Positions 17,057 through 24,557 of a stretch of 64,000 bases of DNA are shown here, piece after piece. The notes under the pieces are model-generated. The model worked only from the letters and a program-made list of their open reading frames with translations. It was not told the origin of the DNA and searched no databases. Source of the DNA: Methylopumilus sp036745495 (GTDB lineage Bacteria; Pseudomonadota; Gammaproteobacteria; Burkholderiales; Methylophilaceae); contig DAIOGA010000003.1 in the NCBI GenBank assembly GCA_036745495.1, positions 23,922 to 87,921 of the forward strand, in the 5' to 3' direction. The translations under genes were made by a program, and so were the position numbers. Every line of letters begins with the position of its first letter. Position 1 is the stretch's first letter.

Positions 17057-17081
17057 AAAATACATGTAAAATATGTATTTT
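17057..17081. promoter_or_regulatory. Inverted repeat, candidate operator of the XRE-NAGS gene
   Basis: AAAATACAT, spacer GTAAAAT, ATGTATTTT: 9-bp perfect arms, ending 17 bases before the start codon of the XRE-N-acetylglutamate synthase gene. ATGTAAAA also occurs twice in direct repeat (17051 and 17064, 13 bases apart). Dyads of this size are typical of XRE dimer sites; binding by the downstream XRE domain is an inference. Confidence 0.55.
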
Positions 17082-17098
17082 ATGCAAATTATTACCTT

Positions 17099-18652
17099 AT
17101 GTCACTTGGCGAAGCAATCAGAAAGAGAAGAAAGTCTTTAGGGCTCACCCTTCAAGTCTTAGCGGAAAAAATTGCGAGCGATCCTGGCAATCTTTCTAGA
17201 ATAGAAAGAGGTGCCCAAAATGTCAGTGAAGCGCAACTACTTAAAATATGTGAAGTGCTCAATTGTGCGCCCTCTAGTCTCTTTCAAAATAAGACTTCCC
17301 CTAACCCCATTCAAAAATTAGATAGCCAAACATTTGCAAGATGGTTTAGGTTAGCAGCCCCCTATATCAACACCTTTAGTAATAAAACATTTGTCATTGC
17401 ATTTGGGGGTGAACTTCTCAATGAAGATCAATTTACAGCCCTCTCTCACGACATCAATTTATTGACCTGCTTAAACGTCAAAATTGTGCTCGTCCATGGC
17501 GCAAGACCTCAAATCGACCAAAAACTTAAAGAGAAAAAAATCTCAACCCAGCTTGTGCAAAATGTTCGCGTCACTGATGACTCGGGCATGGAGGCTGTTA
17601 AAGAGGCCAATGGTCTAATTAAAATTAATATTGAATCCACGCTTTCTTCCAGTCTTTTAAACTCACCTATGGCAGGGAGTGATATTAAAGTTTCTAGCGG
17701 AAACTTTATTACGGCAAAACCTTTGGGTGTAATCGATGGCGTCGACATGCAACATACCGGCGAAGTAAGGAAGATTGATAGTGCTGCGATTAAGAAAAAA
17801 TTAGATAACAAAGAATTAGTTGTCATATCTCCTATCGGATATTCACCGACAGGTGAAGTGTTTAATCTCACCATGGAAGATGTCGCACTCAAAACATCTA
17901 TCGCACTAGAGGCAGATAAACTGATTCTTCTTATAGATTCTGATGGTATTTTTAATTTAAGGAATGAGTTGCTGCACGAAATGACTTTAGAAAAAGCTGT
18001 CAATCTATATAAAAGTATCGCAAAAAATAATCCTAAAAAACATGAGCTCATCAATATTAATTCAAATGAACTGGATCTACTAGAGATTGCGATCAAAGCT
18101 TCCGAAGCCGGTATTCATAAAATTCATTTAATTAATAGGCATATTGATGGTGCTATTCTTCAAGAATTATTTACGGATGAAGGTGTAGGCACTGTCATCA
18201 CAGAAAAAGCGCTCGATACGATCAGACAAGCCAATCATAATGACGTCAAAGGTATTCACAAACTGATTAACCCTTTAGAGGCGGGCGGCTATCTTATCAA
18301 AAGGGGCAAAGAGCGGATTGATCACGACATAGAAAACTTTTTCGTGATCGAGCACGATAAGAAAATTATTGGTTGTGCCGCTTTATATCCTTACAACGAT
18401 CATGTTGAATTTGCGTGTTTTGCAATTAACAAAAACTACCAATCAAAAGGCTTTGGTTCAAAACTCTATAATTATTGCGAAGAAATTGCACGAGAAAAAA
18501 GTTACAAGTATTTATTTGCTCTAACGACAAGAACTGAACATTGGTTTATTGAAAAAGGATTTAAAGAAGAGAACATCCAAAAACTTCCTAAAAAAAGATT
18601 GGAGTCTTACTTGCCTCAAAGAAATTCAAAATTTTTTATTAAAAAGCTTTAA
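17099..18652 (+). CDS. argA: XRE-type HTH domain fused to amino-acid N-acetyltransferase (N-acetylglutamate synthase)
   Basis: Single 517-residue frame with three parts. Residues about 4-62 are an XRE/Cro helix-turn-helix (IRKRRKSLGLTLQVLAEKI, then NLSRIERGAQNVSEAQLLKI). Residues about 81-375 are an amino-acid-kinase fold as in ArgA (RWFRLAAPYINTF, KTFVIAFGGELL, VLVHGARPQID). Residues about 378-517 are a GNAT domain (NKNYQSKGFGSKLYNYCEE for acetyl-CoA, ending LESYLPQRNSKFFIKKL). The last two parts make an ordinary ArgA of about 440 residues, which acetylates glutamate as the first step of arginine synthesis. argB follows after 27 bases. No internal ATG precedes the kinase domain, so the fusion is probably real. 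The HTH may regulate its own gene. Confidence 0.9.
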   Translation: MSLGEAIRKRRKSLGLTLQVLAEKIASDPGNLSRIERGAQNVSEAQLLKICEVLNCAPSSLFQNKTSPNPIQKLDSQTFARWFRLAAPYINTFSNKTFVIAFGGELLNEDQFTALSHDINLLTCLNVKIVLVHGARPQIDQKLKEKKISTQLVQNVRVTDDSGMEAVKEANGLIKINIESTLSSSLLNSPMAGSDIKVSSGNFITAKPLGVIDGVDMQHTGEVRKIDSAAIKKKLDNKELVVISPIGYSPTGEVFNLTMEDVALKTSIALEADKLILLIDSDGIFNLRNELLHEMTLEKAVNLYKSIAKNNPKKHELININSNELDLLEIAIKASEAGIHKIHLINRHIDGAILQELFTDEGVGTVITEKALDTIRQANHNDVKGIHKLINPLEAGGYLIKRGKERIDHDIENFFVIEHDKKIIGCAALYPYNDHVEFACFAINKNYQSKGFGSKLYNYCEEIAREKSYKYLFALTTRTEHWFIEKGFKEENIQKLPKKRLESYLPQRNSKFFIKKL

Positions 18653-18679
18653 AATCTTAAAAAAACTATAGGTATAAAA

Positions 18680-19564
18680 ATGAGTCACGACGTTAAACCG
18701 GAACACAAAGCCAAAATATTAAGCGAAGCTTTGCCGTACATTAAAAAGTTCTTTGGAAAAACCATCGTTATTAAGTATGGTGGCAACGCCATGGTCGACG
18801 AAAATCTAAAGCAATCATTTGCGAGCGATGTCGTGCTTTTAAAATTAGTAGGTATGAACCCAGTCGTCGTTCATGGTGGCGGCCCCCAGATCGATGAACA
18901 TCTTGATAAGCTTGGCAAAAAGGGTGAGTTTATTCAAGGTATGAGAGTCACTGACACTGAAACCATGGATATTGTAGAAATGGTTCTCGGCGGACAAGTC
19001 AATAAAGAAATTGTAAATCTAATTAATAGGCATGGTGGAAAAGCTGTAGGCCTCACAGGTCAAGATGGAAATTTTATTCATGCCAAAAAACTTGTTGTAA
19101 AAAATGATGCGGACCCCAAAAAAACCATAGATCTGGGGCATGTAGGTGAGATTGCATCAATTAACCCGAGTATTATTAATTTTCTAGATGAAGGCGATTT
19201 TATTCCTGTGATCGCACCAATTGGAGTAGGTACCAATGGGGAAACTTATAATATTAATGCTGACCTTGTGGCTGGAAAATTATCTGAAGTATTAAGTGCA
19301 GAAAAATTAATCTTACTTACTAATACACCCGGTGTCTTAGATAAAAAAGGCTCGCTGCTCACCGGATTAACACCTAATGAAATTGATAAACTTGTCGAAG
19401 ATGGTACTTTATCAGGCGGCATGTTACCTAAAATAAGTTCGGCACTTGATGCTGCAAGAAGTGGGGTCAAAAGCGTTCATATTATCGATGGCAGAGTGCA
19501 GCATGCGCTTTTATTAGAAGTATTAACCGACGAGGGTGTAGGCACTTTAATTAAGGCAAAATAA
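18680..19564 (+). CDS. argB: Acetylglutamate kinase
   Basis: Phosphorylates N-acetylglutamate in the second step of arginine synthesis; the cyclic-type enzyme is often inhibited by arginine. The 294 residues show KYGGNAMVDENL (phosphate-binding Lys and Gly-Gly), VVHGGGPQIDEHLDKLG, the acetylglutamate site EMVLGGQVNKEIV and the C-terminal LSGGMLPKISSALDAARSGV. A long N-terminal helix (about residues 5-20) is like that of arginine-sensitive hexameric kinases. It follows the argA-like fusion closely and ends directly against the next gene, so the three form an operon. Pairing with argA makes function secure. Confidence 0.97.
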   Translation: MSHDVKPEHKAKILSEALPYIKKFFGKTIVIKYGGNAMVDENLKQSFASDVVLLKLVGMNPVVVHGGGPQIDEHLDKLGKKGEFIQGMRVTDTETMDIVEMVLGGQVNKEIVNLINRHGGKAVGLTGQDGNFIHAKKLVVKNDADPKKTIDLGHVGEIASINPSIINFLDEGDFIPVIAPIGVGTNGETYNINADLVAGKLSEVLSAEKLILLTNTPGVLDKKGSLLTGLTPNEIDKLVEDGTLSGGMLPKISSALDAARSGVKSVHIIDGRVQHALLLEVLTDEGVGTLIKAK

Positions 19565-20182
19565 TTGTCAAAAATTTGGATTTTTGATTTAGACGATACA
19601 CTGCACGACGCAAGCTCCAAAATATTTCCAAGTATCAATCAATCTATGACTGCCTACGTCAGTCAAAAACTTCAAATCAGCCATCAAGATGCGCATGACC
19701 TTCGCAATCAATATTGGAAAGTTTATGGCGCAACTTTAAAAGGTTTGATGGAAAATCACGATGTTGACCCAAAAGAATTTTTACTCAACACACACGATGC
19801 GGAAGAGCTATCAAAATTTGTGAAACAATCCCATACTCTAGAAAATACTTTAAAAAAAATCAAAGGGAAAAAGATTGTGTTTACAAATGCCCCGCTTCAC
19901 TATGCGATCGCAATTATTAAATCACTGAATATTCAAAAATATTTTTCTGCGGTTTATAGTATCGAATCAACGCGCTTCAATCCCAAGCCATCAATTTTTG
20001 CATTCAGGAAAATTTTAAGGCGAGTTGGAAAAAAAGCTCATCAATGTGTCATGGTGGAAGATGATCTTGCTAATTTAAAAACTGCTTACAAGATTGGTAT
20101 GAAAACGATTCTAGTATCTAGGCAAAATAAAAAAACAATTTTTGTGAGGAAGCGCATTACAAAAATTACCCAATTAATTTAA
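19565..20182 (+). CDS. HAD-family pyrimidine 5'-nucleotidase-like phosphatase
   Basis: A 205-residue haloacid-dehalogenase-like hydrolase of the pyrimidine 5'-nucleotidase (SDT1-like) group. Motif I is WIFDLDDTLHDAS (nucleophile Asp8), motif II VFTNAP, motif III the Lys in NPKPSIFAF, and motif IV MVEDDLANLKTAYKIGM. The start is TTG at 19565, immediately after the argB stop with no spacer, so translation is coupled to argB. In betaproteobacteria such a gene commonly follows argB. It may dephosphorylate pyrimidine mononucleotides or other small phosphates; the true substrate is not shown by sequence. The convergent cca gene ends 5 bases away. Confidence 0.88.
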   Translation: MSKIWIFDLDDTLHDASSKIFPSINQSMTAYVSQKLQISHQDAHDLRNQYWKVYGATLKGLMENHDVDPKEFLLNTHDAEELSKFVKQSHTLENTLKKIKGKKIVFTNAPLHYAIAIIKSLNIQKYFSAVYSIESTRFNPKPSIFAFRKILRRVGKKAHQCVMVEDDLANLKTAYKIGMKTILVSRQNKKTIFVRKRITKITQLI

Positions 20183-20187
20183 AACAA

Positions 20188-21312
20188 TTAGATAAGTTTT
20201 GTTAATACTTGCAGGCGCGCCTCATAAATCGCATCTTTAATATCTAGGCCACGCTTATTCTGACTAATTGAACTTAGATTTAATTTATTAAGATGCTTCA
20301 GATACTTCTTTAAGGATTTTAAAGTTGTTGAAGCTGTTCTTAATTGATTTGACTGACTACTGATAAAAGCCTCAAAGATTTTCATTACATCTAAAAGCAT
20401 ATCTGGGTTTCTAAATAAATCCATTTTGTAAATCAAATCTAAAATTTGGCGAGGTTTGAGTTTTTTAAATTGCTTTAGATCGGATAAATTCGCTATTGTC
20501 TTTTCAGTTAATTTTTTTACTGCATTCGGCACAGATAGCCTTGTGTAAATTTCTTCTTGAATCTTGCTATTTACTTTTAGAGGGTAGAGATACATAAAAA
20601 ATAAAGCTGCTTTAATTTCAGGGGAATGCTTTGACTTGAATGCATATTCAAAACTCTTCTTTATGGAATTTTTATGTTTAGCATAATTCATTTCTGGTAG
20701 TAATAATTTAAGCGCCCCACATTTATGAAGAACTTCTAGCATTAAATAAGATTTTTTTTCAGAAAATCCAACAAATAATTCATGCCAAATTCTTTCTGAT
20801 GCTACAGCTTCTATTTCTTTATTTTTTACAATCTGCTTTAGAATGGCTTCTGTCTTGGGATGGATTTTAAACTGATGAAATCGAGCAGAAAATCGAGCGA
20901 TACGTAATACACGAATAGGGTCTTCCACAAAAGCAGAACTAACATGACGTAAAACTTTATTTTTAATGTCCTGAATACCATGAAAGGGATCAAAAAACTG
21001 ACCTCTCGTATCCTTGGCAATAGCATTGATTGTGAGGTCCCTGCGTTTTAGATCTTCCTCTAAAGTCACTTCTTTTGAAGCATAGACTTTAAAGCCCTTA
21101 TATCCTTTTGAAATTTTGCGTTCTGTTCTTGCTAACGCATATTCATGATGTGTTTTGGGATGTAAAAAAACTGGAAAATCTTTACCCACTGGCTTATAAC
21201 CTAATTTCACCATTTCTTCAGAAGTCGACCCTACAACAACATAGTCTTTATCTTTAACCGATAAGCCCATGATCTGATCTCTCACAGCACCGCCCACAAG
21301 ATAGATTTTCAT
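20188..21312 (-). CDS. cca: CCA tRNA nucleotidyltransferase
   Basis: Adds or repairs the 3' CCA of tRNAs. The 374 residues contain the class II head motifs YLVGGAVRDQIMG, the catalytic carboxylates in VKDKDYVVVG, LARTERKIS, EEDLKRRDLTINAIA (the basic Arg-Arg-Asp motif), and the neck motif EDPIRVLRIARFSARF. It is shorter than E. coli Cca (412) and I see no HD phosphohydrolase motif in its C-terminal half, so it probably lacks the phosphodiesterase/phosphatase domain. It directly follows the NAD-epimerase gene (1-base spacing) in the tail of the dcw-lpxC unit. Lys-rich and AT-biased, like its neighbours. Confidence 0.94.
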   Translation of the reverse strand: MKIYLVGGAVRDQIMGLSVKDKDYVVVGSTSEEMVKLGYKPVGKDFPVFLHPKTHHEYALARTERKISKGYKGFKVYASKEVTLEEDLKRRDLTINAIAKDTRGQFFDPFHGIQDIKNKVLRHVSSAFVEDPIRVLRIARFSARFHQFKIHPKTEAILKQIVKNKEIEAVASERIWHELFVGFSEKKSYLMLEVLHKCGALKLLLPEMNYAKHKNSIKKSFEYAFKSKHSPEIKAALFFMYLYPLKVNSKIQEEIYTRLSVPNAVKKLTEKTIANLSDLKQFKKLKPRQILDLIYKMDLFRNPDMLLDVMKIFEAFISSQSNQLRTASTTLKSLKKYLKHLNKLNLSSISQNKRGLDIKDAIYEARLQVLTKLI

Positions 21313-22263
21313 TTATCGACCAGATTTACTTCTATAAAAATTATATTTAGCTCGCATAGCCGGTCTATTTTTTTTATTTTCTAGATAATGCTCCAAACGC
21401 TCCTGAGAGTATCGATATGGTATTGCATACTGAATATCTACTACATTTTCAACCTGCATAGATCTCCAGTTATCTCGAGTCAATATTTTAATTGGCAACA
21501 TTTCCATGCTTAATGCAAACATATATGAAAGTGGTTTATTAAGAGGAATGATAAGGCGCTGTAATTTTTCAGACTTAATAATTAGCTTAATAATTTCTTT
21601 AAGTGAATAAACATCAGGACCGCCTAATTCATAAACTTTTCCGTATGTTTTTTTATCCCAAAGACTTTTAGTGATGATTTTTGAAACATCTTCAATGTAA
21701 ATCGGTTGAAATTTCGATTGAGGGGATAATAGGACTATCACAGGTAGCCATTTCACGAGCAACTTAAACATATTAATAAAATTATCTTTTACTCCAAAAA
21801 TAATAGAAGGTCTTAATATTGTTAAATATAGATCTTTTTGTTTAAGTAATGCGGTCTCACCAAGTATTTTTGATTTGAGATATAAACTAGCGGCATTAGA
21901 GCCTACGCCCAAAGCGCTAACATGCAATAGCCGCTTAATACCCAACTCTTTCATCGTTTTAGCTAAATGGCTCGGCCAAAGATGGTGAATCTTATCAAAA
22001 GAATCTTTTTTAGATTGATGAAGAATCCCCAAGAGGTTAATGACAACATCCGTATTTTTTAAATCTTTTTTTACTTGCGTGAGATCGTCAAGATTAAAGT
22101 CAAATATTTGAATATTCGGATTCACCGTCCAAAATTTGATTTTTTCTTTATTCCGTGAAAATAATTTTAGACGATAATTGGATTGATTAAGTGCCAAGAC
22201 AATACTGGAGCCCAAGAAGCCTGAAGCCCCAAAAATTGCAATTGTTTTTTTTGATTGAGCCAC
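21313..22263 (-). CDS. NAD(P)-binding epimerase-like (complex I NDUFA9-type) protein
   Basis: Atypical short-chain dehydrogenase of the NAD-dependent epimerase/NDUFA9-like group, 316 residues. The N-terminus has the dinucleotide motif IAIFGASGFLGSSIV, then DVVINLLGIL, and a Tyr-x3-Lys pair in YLKSKILGE. Proteins of this group are common in betaproteobacteria next to cca, but their substrate is unknown; mitochondrial relatives are assembly subunits of complex I and plant relatives act on isoflavones or lignans. It starts upstream of cca without a gap and follows the small membrane protein gene, so it is probably the penultimate gene of the long dcw-lpxC transcript. Confidence 0.85.
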   Translation of the reverse strand: MAQSKKTIAIFGASGFLGSSIVLALNQSNYRLKLFSRNKEKIKFWTVNPNIQIFDFNLDDLTQVKKDLKNTDVVINLLGILHQSKKDSFDKIHHLWPSHLAKTMKELGIKRLLHVSALGVGSNAASLYLKSKILGETALLKQKDLYLTILRPSIIFGVKDNFINMFKLLVKWLPVIVLLSPQSKFQPIYIEDVSKIITKSLWDKKTYGKVYELGGPDVYSLKEIIKLIIKSEKLQRLIIPLNKPLSYMFALSMEMLPIKILTRDNWRSMQVENVVDIQYAIPYRYSQERLEHYLENKKNRPAMRAKYNFYRSKSGR

Positions 22264-22270
22264 TTTGAAG

Positions 22271-22432
22271 TTAAAGCAATCTTATTATAAATATAAGAAT
22301 CAGAATTAATGTGACGTTAGTTGTGATTTTTAAATACTTTATATATTTTTTATTTTTTGTATTTAAATATAAAAAGGTAAATGCTACTAATATTGCAAGC
22401 AATAAAAAGATACAAAATCTTAAAATATTCAT
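22271..22432 (-). CDS. Small two-helix membrane protein downstream of lpxC
   Basis: A 53-residue frame found by eye. ATG 22430-22432 overlaps the lpxC stop as ATGA and the TAA is 22271-22273. It begins MNILRFCIFLLLAILVAF and has two hydrophobic segments (about residues 5-22 and 38-52) separated by a short Lys/Asn/Tyr-rich loop, TKNKKYIKYLK, so it should form a helical hairpin in the inner membrane. The ATGA overlap supports real, coupled translation. Short two-helix proteins at this spot after lpxC occur in other betaproteobacteria as far as I recall; none has a known function. The next gene starts 7 bases later. Confidence 0.72.
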   Translation of the reverse strand: MNILRFCIFLLLAILVAFTFLYLNTKNKKYIKYLKITTNVTLILILIFIIRLL

Positions 22433-23382
22433 TGGTAAACTCCTGCCATTGACTGATTTAAAATCCCACTCTTAGAATTGATGTAGCGTGTTGCCAAATT
22501 CGATGTTTTAGGATCCCTACTATCTAAAGTGGTAAGACTCCAGCTTTGTTTATTGGAAAGCAATGCCAGCAATAATTTATTATTTAATTCATGACCTGAT
22601 TTGTAGGCTTTAAAATTGCCTATGATTGAATAGCCCAACATATAGAGATCGCCGACGGCATCGAGTATTTTATGTCGCACAAATTCGTCATTGTAGCGAA
22701 GCCCATCGGTATTAATAATTTTATATTCATCTAAAACAATCGCATTATCAAGCGATCCGCCTCTAGCTAATCCATTAGATCTTAAATATTCGACTTCTTG
22801 CATAAATCCGAACGTGCGTGCACGGCTAATTTCTGTGATATAGGATTTATCATAAAAATCTAGGGCAACTTTATTCGTTGACTCATCAAATACTGGATGA
22901 GGAAAGTCGATTGTAAAATCAACTTTAAATCCTTCGTATGGTTCGAATTTTGCCCATTTATCTTTATCTTTTACTTCTATAACATCATTTATCAATACAA
23001 ATTTTTTCGGGGCATCCTGTTCTTTAATTTGTGCAGTTTGAAGAAGATAAATGAAGGGGATAGAGCTTCCATCCATAATCGGTACTTCAGAGCCATTTAA
23101 TTCAATAATAATATTATCGATACCTGTAGCTGATAATGCTGACATTAAATGTTCAACTGTCGCTACACGTGAAGCACCTTCCCCAATAGCTGAACACATC
23201 TTAGTATCTTTAACCGCATCAGGACTTATTTTAACTTCGTGATTTTTCTTTTGATCAACCCTTCGAAAAACAATACCCTGGTCGACTTCAGCAGGCTTAA
23301 GTGTCATTGTTACTTTCTCGCCATTATGAAGACCTACGCCAGAAGTCTGCACAGATTTTTGAATGGTTCTTTGTTTAATCAT
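22429..23382 (-). CDS. lpxC: UDP-3-O-acyl-N-acetylglucosamine deacetylase
   Basis: Zinc enzyme that catalyses the committed step of lipid A synthesis in the cytoplasm. The 317 residues contain the N-terminal QKSVQTSGVGLHNGEKV, a zinc-ligand His in ATVEHLMSAL (about 79), the SGSE-like region SEVPIMDGSSIPF, RTFGFMQEVEYLRSNGLA, and the second ligand set HKILDAVGDLYMLG (His and Asp). Length is slightly above E. coli LpxC. It lies 7 bases after ftsZ, the usual order, and its stop overlaps the following small gene. Its amount is often controlled by FtsH proteolysis, which cannot be judged here. Confidence 0.97.
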   Translation of the reverse strand: MIKQRTIQKSVQTSGVGLHNGEKVTMTLKPAEVDQGIVFRRVDQKKNHEVKISPDAVKDTKMCSAIGEGASRVATVEHLMSALSATGIDNIIIELNGSEVPIMDGSSIPFIYLLQTAQIKEQDAPKKFVLINDVIEVKDKDKWAKFEPYEGFKVDFTIDFPHPVFDESTNKVALDFYDKSYITEISRARTFGFMQEVEYLRSNGLARGGSLDNAIVLDEYKIINTDGLRYNDEFVRHKILDAVGDLYMLGYSIIGNFKAYKSGHELNNKLLLALLSNKQSWSLTTLDSRDPKTSNLATRYINSKSGILNQSMAGVYQ

Positions 23383-23389
23383 TAAATAC

Positions 23390-24541
23390 TTATTCGCCTT
23401 TTTTTCTTAAGAATGCAGGAATATCGTATTCTTCCATGCCTGACATTTTCATAATTTCAACTTGCGCTCTATTCTCATTTGAACTGAATACATCAGGCTC
23501 ATCATCGTTAGTTGGTTCATCCTCAATCACAGGGGGCTTATTTTGTATGATTGGCCTAGGTTCGATGCGTGGCATTCTTTGTTTTACATTTTGAGCTAAA
23601 CCTGTTGCCACAACGGTGACTCGAATTGAATCTCCCATTGCTTCATCAATGACATTACCAACAATGACAGTAGCATCAATTGCTGCAAACTGTTTAATTG
23701 TTTCCATTACCTCATGATATTCCTTAAGTGTAAATTTGCTGCTTGCTGAGATGTTCACTAACACTCCACGCGCATTCACTAAATTCACATCTTCTAAAAG
23801 TGGGCTTGCAACTGCAGCTTGAGATGCTTTGTAGGCACGATGCTCACCTTGAGCTACACCCGAACCAATCATAGCCATACCCATTTCACCCATCACTGTC
23901 TTCACGTCAGCAAAGTCCACATTGACTAAACCGGGACTGTTAATAATTTCTGAAATGCCCGAAACTGCGTTATGCAATACATCGTTAGCAGCATTAAAGG
24001 CTTCTAGGAATGGAATATGTTCGCCCAATACTTCCATTAATTTTTCATTTGGAATAACAATTAAAGAATCCACGTATTGAACTAATTCATTAATACCATC
24101 TGCAGCTATTGTTGTTCTTTTGCCTTCAAATAAAAAAGGTTTTGTGACAACTGCGATCGTTAAAATACCTAATTCTTTTGCAATTTGCGCAATCACTGGC
24201 GCAGCTCCTGTTCCAGTTCCGCCGCCCATACCTGCGGTTATAAATAACATATCAGCACCTTTAATGGAGCTAATAATTTTTTCTTTATCATCGATAGCTG
24301 CTTGTTTGCCGATTTCGGGTTTAGCTCCAGCACCTAACCCTTTGGTCATTGCTTGTCCAATTTGCAATATATGACTTGCCCGGCTTTTTTTCAGTGCTTG
24401 CATATCAGTATTAGCACAGATGAATTCAACGCCAGTTAAATTCTTATCGATCATATGATCAATAGCATTCCCGCCACAGCCGCCTACACCAATGACTTTT
24501 ATGATGGCATTTTGTGATTTGCTATCAACAACTTCAAACAT
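23390..24541 (-). CDS. ftsZ: Cell division protein FtsZ
   Basis: Tubulin-like GTPase that forms the division ring. The 383 residues show IKVIGVGGCGGNAIDHM near the N-terminus, the tubulin signature GGGTGTGAAPVIA near residue 107, the T7 loop NVDFADVKTVM, and after a short acidic linker the conserved C-terminal peptide EEYDIPAFLRKKGE that binds FtsA and ZipA. The linker is only about 50 residues, as is common in streamlined proteobacteria. It follows ftsA after 16 bases and precedes lpxC. No separate promoter is evident, so it may depend on readthrough from the dcw operon or on promoters inside ftsA. Confidence 0.98.
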   Translation of the reverse strand: MFEVVDSKSQNAIIKVIGVGGCGGNAIDHMIDKNLTGVEFICANTDMQALKKSRASHILQIGQAMTKGLGAGAKPEIGKQAAIDDKEKIISSIKGADMLFITAGMGGGTGTGAAPVIAQIAKELGILTIAVVTKPFLFEGKRTTIAADGINELVQYVDSLIVIPNEKLMEVLGEHIPFLEAFNAANDVLHNAVSGISEIINSPGLVNVDFADVKTVMGEMGMAMIGSGVAQGEHRAYKASQAAVASPLLEDVNLVNARGVLVNISASSKFTLKEYHEVMETIKQFAAIDATVIVGNVIDEAMGDSIRVTVVATGLAQNVKQRMPRIEPRPIIQNKPPVIEDEPTNDDEPDVFSSNENRAQVEIMKMSGMEEYDIPAFLRKKGE

Positions 24542-24557
24542 ATCCTATCTCCAAGAA

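Noticed and set aside
17509..18096. A 195-codon minus-strand frame inside the XRE-NAGS gene
   Set aside because: Ser- and Leu-rich antisense shadow; the sense strand shows conserved ArgA motifs throughout.
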